From Salinibacter ruber DSM 13855 (GTDB lineage: Bacteria > Bacteroidota > Rhodothermia > Rhodothermales > Salinibacteraceae): a stretch of DNA of 64,000 nucleotides. The notes under the pieces are model-generated. The model was not told the origin of the DNA. It saw only the letters and a list, made by a program, of their open reading frames with translations, and ran no database searches. The number at the start of each line of letters is the position of its first letter. The stretch's first letter is position 1. Positions 53,722 to 62,750 of the stretch are shown here, piece after piece. The stretch lies in contig NC_007677.1 in assembly GCF_000013045.1 (NCBI RefSeq), positions 3,160,203 to 3,224,202 on the forward strand, in the 5' to 3' direction. The position numbers and the translations under genes were made by a program.

Positions 53722-53991
53722 TCACTTCGACACGCTGGGAATGGCGGCGAAAATCTCGGCCGTGAAGTCGGTCATCATCTGAATCATCCACGGCATCATG
53801 AAGAAGAAGACGACGGCAATCGCGATGAGCTTCGGGATGAAGCTGAGCGTCATCTCCTGCATGGAGGTGACGGCCTGGAAGAGGCTCACGACGATGCCGG
53901 CCAGCAGCGCCATGCCCAGCATGGGCCCGAGCACCATGAATCCCGTTCGGAGCGATTCTTTGAGCCAGTAGACAGCAACGTCTGCGTTCAT
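53722..53991 (-). CDS. fliQ: Flagellar export gate protein FliQ
   Basis: An 89-residue two-helix protein, the typical FliQ size, with GPMLGMALLAGIVVSLFQAV, TSMQEMTLSFIPKLIAI and a C-terminal amphipathic end. Four copies assemble with five FliP and one FliR in the export gate. It lies between fliP (54 bp) and fliR. Confidence 0.95.
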   Translation of the reverse strand: MNADVAVYWLKESLRTGFMVLGPMLGMALLAGIVVSLFQAVTSMQEMTLSFIPKLIAIAVVFFFMMPWMIQMMTDFTAEIFAAIPSVSK

Positions 53992-54045
53992 TGGAGGCGG
54001 GGCGGTTGGTGTACGGTGATTGTGAAGGGGCGTGCGGGGCGGGCG

Positions 54046-54900
54046 CTACCCCACCGCGTAGCCCTGCATGAGCGACTCGACGATCAGGTACCAGCCGTCG
54101 GTCAGCACAAAGAGCAGCAGCTTGATGGGCAGCGAGATCATAACGGGCGGCAGCATCATCATGCCCATGCTCATCAGAATGCTCGCCACGACGAGGTCCA
54201 CGATGAGGAACGGCAGGAAGATCATGAAGCCGATCTGGAACGCAATCCGGAGCTCGCTGATGACGAACGCCGGCACGACCACGTAGAGCGGCGCCTCGTC
54301 CGGGCCCTCAAAGCTCTCGATCTCCCCCATGTCCATGAAGAGCATGAGGTCCTTGTCCCGCGTGTGGGTGAGCATGAACCGCTTCATCGGCGTGGACGCC
54401 CGGTCGAACGCCTCCTGCTGCGTGATCTCGTTGTCCAGGTACGGCCGGAGCGCGTCCTGGTGGACCGTCTCCAGCACCGGCTGCATGATAAAGAGGGACA
54501 GGAAGAGCGAGAGGCCGATGACGACCTGCCGGGGCGGGGACCGCTGCAGCCCCAGCGCCCGACGCAGGATGCTGAAGACGACGACCAGGCGCGTGAAGCT
54601 GGTCATCAGAATGATGATGGCCGGAGCGAGCGTGAGGACCGTCAGCAGGAGGAGGAGCTGGATCGGCAGCTCGTACCCGTCCTCCGAGGGGGTCAGGTCG
54701 ACCTGGGGGAGGCCCCCGAGCGACGACCCGGACGTGTCGACCTGGGCGGCCGTCGCCCCGGCCTCCTGGGCGAATGCAGGGGCCCCGACGAGGGGGCCCC
54801 CCGCCAGGAGAAGCGCGACCAGTACGATGAGCCCCCCGGCCCGTCGAACGGGCGAGGGACCTGGCATCGGGAAGCGTGTAGACACGGCGTGGGGCGTCAC
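54046..54900 (-). CDS. fliP: Flagellar export gate protein FliP
   Basis: A 284-residue gate protein with a cleavable signal (about 1-45, ending near AFAQ) and four helices. Signature stretches are LTLAPAIIILMTSFTRLVVV, LRRALGLQRSPPRQVVIGL, and the Met-rich SILMSMGMMMLPPVMISLPI. Its start overlaps the fliO stop by four bases, a sign of translational coupling. Confidence 0.96.
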   Translation of the reverse strand: MTPHAVSTRFPMPGPSPVRRAGGLIVLVALLLAGGPLVGAPAFAQEAGATAAQVDTSGSSLGGLPQVDLTPSEDGYELPIQLLLLLTVLTLAPAIIILMTSFTRLVVVFSILRRALGLQRSPPRQVVIGLSLFLSLFIMQPVLETVHQDALRPYLDNEITQQEAFDRASTPMKRFMLTHTRDKDLMLFMDMGEIESFEGPDEAPLYVVVPAFVISELRIAFQIGFMIFLPFLIVDLVVASILMSMGMMMLPPVMISLPIKLLLFVLTDGWYLIVESLMQGYAVG

Positions 54901-55469
54901 GACAGGGAGTGTTGACGGGCAAACTGCTTCAGCACGTCGGCGAAGTGCGCCGACTGAGGCGGGGGCCCGCCCCCGCCCGGTGGGGCCGTGCCGCCCTCCG
55001 CCGCGTCAAGCACCGACTCGTCGAACGCCTCTCGTGGGTACGTTTTCAGAAGCTCGATCGTCTCCTCGGTTGCGCCCACCAGAAGCACCTCGTCCCCGCA
55101 CGCAACGAGGCGAAGGTGCTGCGACTGCCCGAGGGCCAACTGCCCGATCGGACGGAGGGCAGCGGAGGCCTCCCCGGACGAGACACGGCGGCGCACGTAG
55201 AGCGCGTACCCCCCGCCGCCAACGAGCACCAGGAGGGCCGACAGGTTCCCCCAGGTGAAGAGATCGATGCCGGCGTCCGACGACACGGACGAAGACGCGG
55301 GGGCCTTCGGTGTGGCCCCGTCGGCGGACTCGGCCCCTTCGGCGGACGGCACCAACGCGGCGGCCTGGACCAGCACCCAAAGGGCCACCAGCGCCCCCAG
55401 CGCGTACAGCGCGTACCAGGCCAGGCGGCGCGGAGAGACTCCGGGCGAGTCTGAAGACGCGGGGACCAT
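54897..55469 (-). CDS. fliO: Flagellar biosynthesis protein FliO
   Basis: A FliO-like protein with two membrane helices, the first about 18-38 (ALYALGALVALWVLVQAAAL) and the second in FTWGNLSALLVLVGGGGYAL, and a cytoplasmic SpoA-like beta domain (IGQLALGQSQHLRLVACGDE, VLLVGATEETIELL). FliO assists FliP assembly. I took the ATG at 55469 (190 residues); longer in-frame starts at 55514 and 55559 are possible. It is 123 bp after fliN. Confidence 0.85.
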   Translation of the reverse strand: MVPASSDSPGVSPRRLAWYALYALGALVALWVLVQAAALVPSAEGAESADGATPKAPASSSVSSDAGIDLFTWGNLSALLVLVGGGGYALYVRRRVSSGEASAALRPIGQLALGQSQHLRLVACGDEVLLVGATEETIELLKTYPREAFDESVLDAAEGGTAPPGGGGPPPQSAHFADVLKQFARQHSLS

Positions 55470-55592
55470 GGGCGAGGGATCGGGGGCGAGCGGCAGAACG
55501 AGAAGGCGAAACATCTGCCCTCTTGTTCTGCGAAAACGATGCCAGCCGGAAAAACCCATCCGGGCGCCCCCATCGGTCGGTCCCGTTCCCGT

Positions 55593-56543
55593 CTAGAAGA
55601 ATGCCTTTTCCCGGTGTCCTTCCGAGGCGAGATTCGTGATCCGCACCCCGAACTGCTCGTCGATCACCACGGCCTCCCCCTCGGCGATCAGGCGTCCGTT
55701 GGCGTACACCGACAACGGCTCCCCGACCATCTTCTCCAGCTCGACCACGCTCCCCGTCGTGAGCTTCAGCACGTCCGCCAGGGGCAGCTCGCGACGGCCC
55801 AGCTCCACGCGCACCTCCAGGTCCACGTCCGCCAGCAGCTTGAAGGTGCCGGAGTCCCCGTCCCCGCTGATCTCCTCGTCGCCGAGCTCACTGAAGGCGG
55901 CGGGCGACACCTCGACGCCGTCCGACTCGTCCGCCGACGACGACGGGGCCCCGCCGCCCGCCGGCTGAGACGCACCCGACGACTGGTCGGCCCCCGCGGC
56001 GGCCTCTTGGGGGGCGCTCTCCGTCGTGGTCGACGCGTCCGACGACGCCTCGGCGCCGTCGGGCAGGAGCACGAGCCCGTCCAGCTCGCCACCGCCCCGC
56101 TGCGCGGTGAACGGCACGAGCCACGCGGCCTCGTCCGGGGACGGGGGCGCCTGGCCCGGCGCGGCCGTGTCGAACTGCACCTCGGGCAGGGTCAGGCCCT
56201 CCTCCGCGAGGGTGCTCTGCACGGTTCCGAAGCCCTGCGACGAGATTTCCTGCATGAGGTCGAGGGCCCCGTCCGCGTCGGGCGCCATCTCCTCCCCGAA
56301 CATGGCCTCCGAGAAGAGGGGCACCCAGTCCGGGTCCAGGGCCACGACCGCGCCCTGGTCGGCGGCGTACAAGACGAAGCGCTCCTTCAGGTCGTTCTGG
56401 AGCGCCTCCGTGGGCGACCGGTCGGCGATGTTCTTCGGGGCCGACGCGTCGAGCGGAATTTCATTCCCGCTCAGCTGCTCCAGCAGCGCTTCCAGCGCCG
56501 TCAGTGCCGTCTGTATGTGCGTCTTGAGCGTGTTCTGGGTCAT
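55593..56543 (-). CDS. fliN: Flagellar switch protein FliN/FliY
   Basis: A 316-residue C-ring protein. Only the last 90 residues are the FliN SpoA domain: LLADVDLEVRVELGRRELPL, then LKLTTGSVVELEKMVGEPL and ANGRLIAEGEAVVIDEQFGV. The N-terminal half carries a CheC/FliY-like segment (GALDLMQEISSQGFGTVQST) and a Ser/Asp/Gly linker, so it is longer than plain FliN and closer to FliY. Its ATG is the only usable start, and its first 83 bases overlap the end of fliM. Confidence 0.92.
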   Translation of the reverse strand: MTQNTLKTHIQTALTALEALLEQLSGNEIPLDASAPKNIADRSPTEALQNDLKERFVLYAADQGAVVALDPDWVPLFSEAMFGEEMAPDADGALDLMQEISSQGFGTVQSTLAEEGLTLPEVQFDTAAPGQAPPSPDEAAWLVPFTAQRGGGELDGLVLLPDGAEASSDASTTTESAPQEAAAGADQSSGASQPAGGGAPSSSADESDGVEVSPAAFSELGDEEISGDGDSGTFKLLADVDLEVRVELGRRELPLADVLKLTTGSVVELEKMVGEPLSVYANGRLIAEGEAVVIDEQFGVRITNLASEGHREKAFF

Positions 56544-57579
56544 GGTCAGGGGAAGGGGTCAGAGAATCGAACTCGACGTTTTCGGGGGACTCCGCCGCCG
56601 TAATCCGCAGGGCCCGCTGCCGTCCCGAACGGCCCGGCACGGCCTCAAACTTCTGCTCGCCGTTCACAAACACCTTGATGGGGTCGTCGGTCTCGCGGTC
56701 GAGGGGAATGACGTCGCCCTCCTGCAGCTGGGCCAGCTCGGTGACGGGCAGGACGGTGCGCCCCAGCTCGGCGCTTAGGTTCACCTCTGTCTCCCGCAGG
56801 GTCTCCTCGTACCGGTCTCGCACTTCCGGCTCGACGGCCGTCGTGGAGCTGGAAATCCACTGCTCCATGCCGGAGCGCCCCAGCATCTGCTCCAGCATGA
56901 GGTACGGGTAGCAGATGTTGATAAACGACGGCTCGTCGTAGACGCGCACGTCGAACGAGGCCACGAGCGCCGGCTCGGCCGCCGGGATGATCTGCACAAA
57001 TTCGGCGTTCGACTCGAACGCGACCTCCTCGACCGACAGCTCGTAGGCCTTCCGCCAGGATTCCTCGAGCTTCCGGTACGCCCGCTTCATCACCCGGCTC
57101 ATGATGCGCTGCTCGATCGGGGACACCTCACGGGACTCGTCCATCAGCTGCCCGTCGCCCCCCATGAGCTTCTCGATGGTGTACACCACCAGCCGCGGGT
57201 CGATCTCGAAAATCGACCGGTATTCGAGCTCGTCCTCGCGCAGGACGTACAGGGCCGACGGCGGGGCGCTCGACATCACGAACTCCGAGTAGAGCACCTG
57301 GTCGACGGCCGTCAGCGAAATGTCGACGATGGTGCGGAGCTGGGCGGAGAGGTAGACCGAAAGGTCCCGGGCAAACGACTCGTGTACCTGATTCAGGATG
57401 CGCTTCTGCGTCTGCGAGAACAGGCGCGGCCGCTTAAAATTGTACGGTTGCGCCTGCTTTTCCTTCTCCGCCTGCGCGTCTTGCTCGTCGCCGGCGCCTC
57501 CGGTGGGGACCTCCTGTTCCTCCGCGTCGGCGTCGCCGAGAAGGACATCAATTTCCTCCTGACTAAGGGGCTTCGACAT
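56461..57579 (-). CDS. fliM: Flagellar switch protein FliM
   Basis: A 372-residue C-ring switch protein. It starts MSKPLSQEEIDVLLGDADA, the CheY-P binding peptide, and continues with RPRLFSQTQKRILNQVHE, a CheC-like middle domain (LMGGDGQLMDESREVSPIEQ) and a C-terminal SpoA domain (VNLSAELGRTVLPVTELAQL). The final 27 residues are an acidic His/Asp/Gly-rich tail encoded in the stretch shared with fliN. Confidence 0.96.
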   Translation of the reverse strand: MSKPLSQEEIDVLLGDADAEEQEVPTGGAGDEQDAQAEKEKQAQPYNFKRPRLFSQTQKRILNQVHESFARDLSVYLSAQLRTIVDISLTAVDQVLYSEFVMSSAPPSALYVLREDELEYRSIFEIDPRLVVYTIEKLMGGDGQLMDESREVSPIEQRIMSRVMKRAYRKLEESWRKAYELSVEEVAFESNAEFVQIIPAAEPALVASFDVRVYDEPSFINICYPYLMLEQMLGRSGMEQWISSSTTAVEPEVRDRYEETLRETEVNLSAELGRTVLPVTELAQLQEGDVIPLDRETDDPIKVFVNGEQKFEAVPGRSGRQRALRITAAESPENVEFDSLTPSPDHDPEHAQDAHTDGTDGAGSAAGAAERE

Positions 57580-57638
57580 GCTGGTGCTACGAGGCCGTCG
57601 AGAAGATCAGAGAACGGTTCCGCGCCCACGGGTCCACG

Positions 57639-58253
57639 TCACTGCAAAACGAATTCCGTAAAGTACAGCCGATCCACTTCTCCCTTGCTGAGGATCCCGT
57701 TCGCCTCCTCGCGCAGCGCTTTTTTCAGGTTGTCACGCCGTTCGGGGTCGGACAGCTCCTCGACCGTCCGCTCCGACAGCAGCCGGAGCACGGCGTCTTT
57801 AATGATGACCTTCTTTTTCTCCATCTCCTTCTTCACCTTGGGCGCTTCCATCTCGAAAACGACGCTAATGGCCAGGTACCGGTTGCCGCGGGAGCCCGCG
57901 GGATTGACCACGAGTCCCTCCAGCTTTGAGAGGGCGCCGACCTTTTTGGATTCCGCGTCCCCGCCGGAGTCGCCCCCCACGAAGGGGAGCATCCCTGCGA
58001 TCTGGTCGGCGTAGGGAACCGTCCCGGGGTTTTGGGCAATCTGTCCCACGTAGGGGATCGCCTGGATGGTCTCCCCGACGCGGTCGTACTGCGCGTACGT
58101 CACCCCTACCCCGGCCACGCCCGCCACGCCAAGCGCCAGGGCCAGAAGCAGGAGGAAGTGCCGCTTGATGAGCGGCTCCTCGTCCTCCGTCAGGGCCCCG
58201 TCGCCGTCGACTCCGGCGTCGGACGGGTCGATGTCGTCTTGTTGCTGTTCCAT
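57639..58253 (-). CDS. fliL: Flagellar basal body-associated protein FliL
   Basis: A 204-residue protein with an acidic N-terminal tail, one membrane helix (about 32-52, FLLLLALALGVAGVAGVGVT) and a periplasmic stomatin-like domain (KLEGLVVNPAGSRGNRYLAI, SVVFEMEAP, FTEFVLQ at the end). FliL surrounds and supports the stator. Its start overlaps the motB end by 64 bases, and no later Met/Val/Leu start codon would avoid this. Confidence 0.92.
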   Translation of the reverse strand: MEQQQDDIDPSDAGVDGDGALTEDEEPLIKRHFLLLLALALGVAGVAGVGVTYAQYDRVGETIQAIPYVGQIAQNPGTVPYADQIAGMLPFVGGDSGGDAESKKVGALSKLEGLVVNPAGSRGNRYLAISVVFEMEAPKVKKEMEKKKVIIKDAVLRLLSERTVEELSDPERRDNLKKALREEANGILSKGEVDRLYFTEFVLQ

Positions 58254-58966
58254 GACCGCCAGTTGAACATAATTTCTACACGACGATTCTTGGCCCGCCC
58301 TTCGTCCGTCTGGTTCGAGGCACGCGGGTCCGTGGAGGCGTGCCCCACCGCCTGGAACCGCGAGGAGTCGTATTCGGGAGCCCGTTCCTGCAGAAAACGT
58401 ACCGCCGATGCCGCCCGGGCGGTCGACAGCTCCCAGTTCGACGGGAATTTCCGCGTCCCGATCGGGCGGTCGTCGGTGTGCCCCGACACCACCACCGACC
58501 CCACGTCGCGGCTAAGCAGGTTCGCCAGCTCCCGCAGCACCGTCCGGGACGGCTTGAGGAGGCGCGCCCGTCCGGTGCGAAACATCAACGAATCGGCAAT
58601 GACGACGTGAATGCCCTCCTTCTTCAGGTCCGCCTGGATCTTCTCGCCGAGCCCGCGCTCCTCAAGCCTCTTGAGGAACTGCTCGTACTGCTCGGCCCGC
58701 TTTCGCGCCCGAGACTGGCTGGAGCCCGACGAGTAGTCGGCGGGGACCACGGACTTGCTCCCGGAAAACATGCCGGGCTGCCGCTGAAAGTTGCTGATGG
58801 CGTCCCGGAACTTCTTCATCCGGATCTCCGACATCGAGATCAGGAGGACGAAGAAGGTGACGAGGAGCGTCATGATGTCGCCGTACGTCGTCATCCAGAA
58901 CGGCGCCGTCGGCATGTCGTCGCCGTCGTCCTCGTCGGTATTGGGACCCACCTCGTCACTGCTCAT
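58190..58966 (-). CDS. motB: Flagellar stator protein MotB
   Basis: A 258-residue stator subunit. The single membrane helix reads PFWMTTYGDIMTLLVTFFVL, with the ion-binding aspartate at D30. A plug-like linker follows and then an OmpA/MotB peptidoglycan-binding domain (VVSGHTDDRPIGTRKFPSNW, TARAASAVRFL, DEGRAKNRRVEIMF). Whether the ion is H+ or Na+ cannot be decided. I chose the ATG at 58966; one at 58981 adds five residues. It begins 24 bp after motA. Confidence 0.95.
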   Translation of the reverse strand: MSSDEVGPNTDEDDGDDMPTAPFWMTTYGDIMTLLVTFFVLLISMSEIRMKKFRDAISNFQRQPGMFSGSKSVVPADYSSGSSQSRARKRAEQYEQFLKRLEERGLGEKIQADLKKEGIHVVIADSLMFRTGRARLLKPSRTVLRELANLLSRDVGSVVVSGHTDDRPIGTRKFPSNWELSTARAASAVRFLQERAPEYDSSRFQAVGHASTDPRASNQTDEGRAKNRRVEIMFNWRSWNSNKTTSTRPTPESTATGP

Positions 58967-58990
58967 AAGGGCGTAGAACAATCAATGGGA

Positions 58991-59812
58991 CTATGCCGCG
59001 GCCGCGGCGGGCTGGGCATCGGTGGCGTCTTCGGTCGATTCCGCCCCCGCGTCTTCCGCTTCCCCTTCCACCTCGTCCTCCGCGAGAAAGCCGAGGCGCT
59101 GCTCGATCATGCGCGGGCTGTCCCCACGGGCGATGGCGAGGATGCCCTCCCGGGTGATGTAGTGCGCCTTTCCCCGGAGCTCGTTCTGCTTTCGCGCCCG
59201 GTCGCCCAGCGGCAGGAACGCCAGGTTGGCCAGCAGGGCCCCGTAGAAGGTGGTGACCAGGGCCGTCGCCATGCCCGAGCCAATCTTGCTCGGGTCGTCG
59301 AGGTTGTTCAGCATCTGAATGAGCCCGATGAGGGTGCCGATCATGCCGAACGCCGGGGCGTACGTGCCCGCCTGCGTGAAGAAGTCCGCCACGAGCTGGC
59401 GCTTGCCCTTCATCTCCGCGATCCGTTGGTCGAGCATGCCTGCAATCTCGTCCTCCCCCATCCCGTCGACGGCCATTTCGAGGCCGAACTCCAGGAGCTC
59501 GTCGTCAACGTCGTCGATGTGCCGGTCGAGGGCAAGCACCCCTTCCCGCCGCGCGGTGCGGGCCATGTTTGTAATCTGGTCGAGGCGGCGCTGGAGCGAC
59601 GGCGGCTCGAACGCGAAGAGGTCCTGCGTCATCTCGATGACGCGCTTCAGGTCGTCGAAGGAGTAGTTAACCACGACGGCCGCCGCCGTGCCCCCCACCA
59701 CCATCAGCAGCGAGGCCGGGTCGAAGAACTTCCCCCATGTGTTGCCCAGCAGGATGGCCCCGGTGATGAGGACAAATCCACTGATCAGGCCGATCGAGGT
59801 TGATTTCCGCAT
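58991..59812 (-). CDS. motA: Flagellar stator protein MotA
   Basis: A 273-residue stator channel protein with four helices. MRKSTSIGLISGFVLITGAI starts it, and the cytoplasmic loop has RRLDQITNMARTARREGVLA. The channel helices are TYAPAFGMIGTLIGLIQML, with the conserved Pro, and GSGMATALVTTFYGALLANL. The acidic C-terminal tail ends in Ala. A strong ribosome binding site (GGAGG at 59817-59821) lies just before the ATG. It heads the leftward flagellar series in this window. Confidence 0.95.
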   Translation of the reverse strand: MRKSTSIGLISGFVLITGAILLGNTWGKFFDPASLLMVVGGTAAAVVVNYSFDDLKRVIEMTQDLFAFEPPSLQRRLDQITNMARTARREGVLALDRHIDDVDDELLEFGLEMAVDGMGEDEIAGMLDQRIAEMKGKRQLVADFFTQAGTYAPAFGMIGTLIGLIQMLNNLDDPSKIGSGMATALVTTFYGALLANLAFLPLGDRARKQNELRGKAHYITREGILAIARGDSPRMIEQRLGFLAEDEVEGEAEDAGAESTEDATDAQPAAAAA

Positions 59813-59938
59813 AGTACCTCCATTCAGAATGACACCGCAACGACACGACGAGCCGGAAAAAACCCAGGGCCCCTCTACGGAAAATCGTGCCGCCCACACG
59901 ATTGCCGTTCCACCCCACCTCCCCCGAGCGCAGGGCCC

Positions 59939-61897
59939 CTAGTCGGGCGCCCCGTCCCCCAGGGACGACGAGGCCGCCGGCAGGCCCTCGGTTGGGGCTC
60001 GGGGCTGCGTCGACGAATCATCCGGCGCGTCGTTCGCGGCCGGCCCCGCTTCCCGAGGGTCCCCGACTGCCTGTTCCCCCCCGAGCGTGAAGTGGCCGAC
60101 GAGCCGGCCGAGGCGATCGGTCCGCGCCTCCATGTCCGCCACGGTGTCTGCAATCTGTTGGATGCCCGTGACCGCCTCCCTGGACACCTCCGAGATTCCC
60201 TGCACGCTCTGTGTAATCTGCTCGCTGGTGGCCGACTGCTCCTCGGTGGCCGACGCAATTTCACTGACGGTGTCGGCCGCCTCCTGCGTCCCGTCGACGA
60301 TCTTGTCGAGGGCCTCCCCGGCCTCGTCGGCGAGGGCCATGCCGTCCTGCACCTGCTCCTCTCCCTGCTGCATGGCCGACACCGCCTCGTCCGCCTTGTC
60401 GCGGATCTCGGCGACCATCTCGGCGATGTCGTCCGTCGCCTCGGCGGTGCGCTCCGCCAGCTCGCGGACCTCCTCGGCCACGACCGCGAAGCCGTGCCCC
60501 TCCTCGCCGGTTCGGGCCGCCTCGATGGCCGCGTTGAGGGCCAGCAGGTTCGTCTGGTCGGCAATGTCGTTGATGATGGACACGGCCTCCTCAATCTCTT
60601 CGCTCGACGCGCCCAGTTCCTTGACCGTCCGGGCCGAGTCCTGGACCGTATCGGCAATCTCGTGCATTTTCTCCACGGCCTCCCCGACCACCTCCGCGCC
60701 GGTCTCGGCCTGCTGCCCATTCTGCTGGGCCGCCTCGGCCGCCCGGGTGGCGCTGTCCGCGTTCGAGGAGATGGTCCGGCTCATCTCCTCCACCGCGGTG
60801 GCCACCTCGTCGGCCTGGGCGTGCTGCCGGTCGGCGCCGTCGGCCAGCTGGTCCGCCACCGCCCCGACCTGCCGTGTGGCCGTGGCCGTCTCCTCCACGG
60901 CGGCGTCGACCTCTGCGAGCGTCTCGCGCATCTGCTCGACGGTCCGGTTGAACCCGTCGCCGAGCCGGTCCACGAGGGCCTCCGTTTCGCTGAGGTCCTC
61001 GTTGAGGGTGTCCTCCACGCGGCCCGGCTCAAACTCAACCGTTAGGTCCCCGTCCGACAGGCGATTCATCGCCCCGAGCATGCGCTCCACCTCCCCCTCC
61101 AGGTAGTCCCGCACGACGCGCGACTGCTCGGCCAGCCGGTCGGCCTGCTCGCGCTTCTCCTCCGCCTCGGTCTTGGCCGCCTTGACGTCTTGGAGCAGGG
61201 CGTCCAGTCGGTCGTTTTTCTGGGCCGCCTCGGCCTCCTGCTCCGCCCGCCGGCGGTACATCCGCACGGCCTGCACGCACCCCACGGCCAGGAAGGAGAC
61301 GGCAAACACGACCCAGGCGACGTGCTCGACGGTGCGCCACGGGCTGGCCGTGAGCACGCCGTAGATCGACTCCGGCCAGATGATGCCCCGAACGACGTGG
61401 TCCACCCCCGTCACCGCCGCGCCGGTCAGGAGCACCCGCCAGTCGTGGTACAGCGAGAGGAAGGCCAGCGACGCAAAGATGTGAAAGTGCGTCTCGATGC
61501 GTCCGCCCGACAGGTGAATGAGCAGCCCCGACATCATCAGCTGGGCCCCGGCAATGAGGTGGCGGGTAAGGGTCGTTCCCGGCCGCACCCACGCCAGGAG
61601 GGCCGGCGGGGCGCTGATGAGCCCCCCCAGCAGGACCGCCGCGTAGACATGCACGTGCATCGTGCTCTCGGTCCCGGCCCACGTGTTCGGGGAGATGAGG
61701 ACGGCGGCCACGATCGCCGCGGCCCACTGCACCGTCATCAACACCGCGAACCGAAAATCGACGTCGCGGTAGTTTTCCGTTACGTAGTCGACGAAGCGGC
61801 GGTGGATCTCGTCCGGCGCGACCGTGTCGGCCGACGCCTCGACGTCGCCGGGCGGCGAACCAGCCGCTTCCGAAGGGGCTGTCGTGGAGGAAGGCAT
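59939..61897 (-). CDS. Methyl-accepting chemotaxis protein with a six-helix histidine-rich membrane domain
   Basis: A 652-residue receptor. Instead of a periplasmic domain it has six membrane helices (about 48-70, 82-104, 111-129, 136-150, 153-170, 190-211) containing several histidines: H113, H128, H137 and H139 ([17 protein letters not shown]), H151 (YHDW) and H167. A HAMP-like region with coiled coil follows (about 265-300), then the MCP signalling domain with [20 protein letters not shown] and [14 protein letters not shown]. Membrane histidines may hold a metal or cofactor, which is inference. It lies 47 bp after a thioredoxin-like gene with a sigma-28-like promoter upstream. Confidence 0.92.
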   Translation of the reverse strand: MPSSTTAPSEAAGSPPGDVEASADTVAPDEIHRRFVDYVTENYRDVDFRFAVLMTVQWAAAIVAAVLISPNTWAGTESTMHVHVYAAVLLGGLISAPPALLAWVRPGTTLTRHLIAGAQLMMSGLLIHLSGGRIETHFHIFASLAFLSLYHDWRVLLTGAAVTGVDHVVRGIIWPESIYGVLTASPWRTVEHVAWVVFAVSFLAVGCVQAVRMYRRRAEQEAEAAQKNDRLDALLQDVKAAKTEAEEKREQADRLAEQSRVVRDYLEGEVERMLGAMNRLSDGDLTVEFEPGRVEDTLNEDLSETEALVDRLGDGFNRTVEQMRETLAEVDAAVEETATATRQVGAVADQLADGADRQHAQADEVATAVEEMSRTISSNADSATRAAEAAQQNGQQAETGAEVVGEAVEKMHEIADTVQDSARTVKELGASSEEIEEAVSIINDIADQTNLLALNAAIEAARTGEEGHGFAVVAEEVRELAERTAEATDDIAEMVAEIRDKADEAVSAMQQGEEQVQDGMALADEAGEALDKIVDGTQEAADTVSEIASATEEQSATSEQITQSVQGISEVSREAVTGIQQIADTVADMEARTDRLGRLVGHFTLGGEQAVGDPREAGPAANDAPDDSSTQPRAPTEGLPAASSSLGDGAPD

Positions 61898-61944
61898 GGC
61901 AGATTGAACGCTGAGCGTGCATGAGACGGTGGCGGAACGACACC

Positions 61945-62589
61945 TCACCGGAGGCACATCCCTCCGATGCATCCGGTCGTTCCGTCTTCGTGCATCGAGC
62001 AGCCGAAGACGAATGTCTCCGTGTCCGCCGGGCGGGCACCGGTGAGAAGGGCCCGGAGGGCGGCGCGCCCCGCGTTGTCGCCTTCGTGCCCCCGCCCCGC
62101 CGTGATGCCGCCCTGAAACTGGAGCGCGCCCTCGGGCCCGTAGAGCAGCACCTGGCCCGATGTCTTCACCCCGAACCGGTCGGTCTCGCGTCCGCCCGGG
62201 TCTCGGCGGGGACGCACGCCGGTCACCGACTCGGCCCGGCGCCAGAGGGACGTCGTGACCCAGCCCGGCTCGACCGGCTCCGGCCGCAAGAAGACGGCAT
62301 GGGCGCGCACGGTGTCCCGCACGTGGCGCATGAGACGCGCCAGCTCCTCCATCGTCGCGTCGGTGCACGGACAGTGCGGGTGGACGAACACGAGCAGCGT
62401 CGCCCCCTGATCGGCCGGTTCGATGCGGCTCTCGGCCGGCCAGTCGGCGGGGGGCTGGGCGGGCGTTCCGGGTGCGTTCTGGTAGCTCGTCAGCAGCACG
62501 AACCCGCTCCCAACCGCCGCCGCCCAGAGGATCACGGCAATCCACCCCACCGGGCGGGTCGTCCAGATGTCGAAGGCGGGGCGCTGCAT
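61945..62589 (-). CDS. Thioredoxin-like membrane-anchored protein with a CPC site (RedB-like)
   Basis: A 214-residue protein with one N-terminal membrane helix (about 14-35) and an extracytoplasmic thioredoxin-like domain: [20 protein letters not shown] with C73-P-C75 in the active-site place, then [20 protein letters not shown] and [18 protein letters not shown]. Three more cysteines close the protein (C197, C207, C212 in [19 protein letters not shown]), a pattern that could bind metal. It resembles RedB-type proteins of unknown exact function. The ATG at 62589 is preceded by a sigma-28-like promoter, and the six-helix chemoreceptor follows 47 bp later. Confidence 0.75.
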   Translation of the reverse strand: MQRPAFDIWTTRPVGWIAVILWAAAVGSGFVLLTSYQNAPGTPAQPPADWPAESRIEPADQGATLLVFVHPHCPCTDATMEELARLMRHVRDTVRAHAVFLRPEPVEPGWVTTSLWRRAESVTGVRPRRDPGGRETDRFGVKTSGQVLLYGPEGALQFQGGITAGRGHEGDNAGRAALRALLTGARPADTETFVFGCSMHEDGTTGCIGGMCLR

Positions 62590-62627
62590 GACGCGGGGCG
62601 GGCAAAAGAAATCCGGCGCACCCATGA

Positions 62628-62654
62628 TTATCGGCGCGCCGGAGCGGACCTTAA
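62628..62654 (-). promoter_or_regulatory. Sigma-28 (FliA) type promoter of the thioredoxin-like/chemoreceptor pair
   Basis: On the minus strand TTAA, 15 bp, GCCGATAA: the -10 element is identical to the enterobacterial sigma-28 consensus and the spacer has the canonical length; the -35 TTAA differs by one base from TAAA. It lies 38 bp before the ATG at 62589, in non-coding DNA. Confidence 0.7.
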
Positions 62655-62750
62655 GTGTCCGGTGGTTCCGTCCTCCCTCTTTTCGAGGGCGTCAAAATTG
62701 AATGCCCCAGGGACTTGAATGCCCCCGGGGACGGGGCGTGTGCCCCGCGG

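Noticed and set aside
59865-59940. Repeated CAGGGCCCCT near the MCP/motA junction as a transposon footprint
   Set aside because: The ten-base copies are partly palindromic GC sequence; no inverted ends, target duplication or transposase is present.
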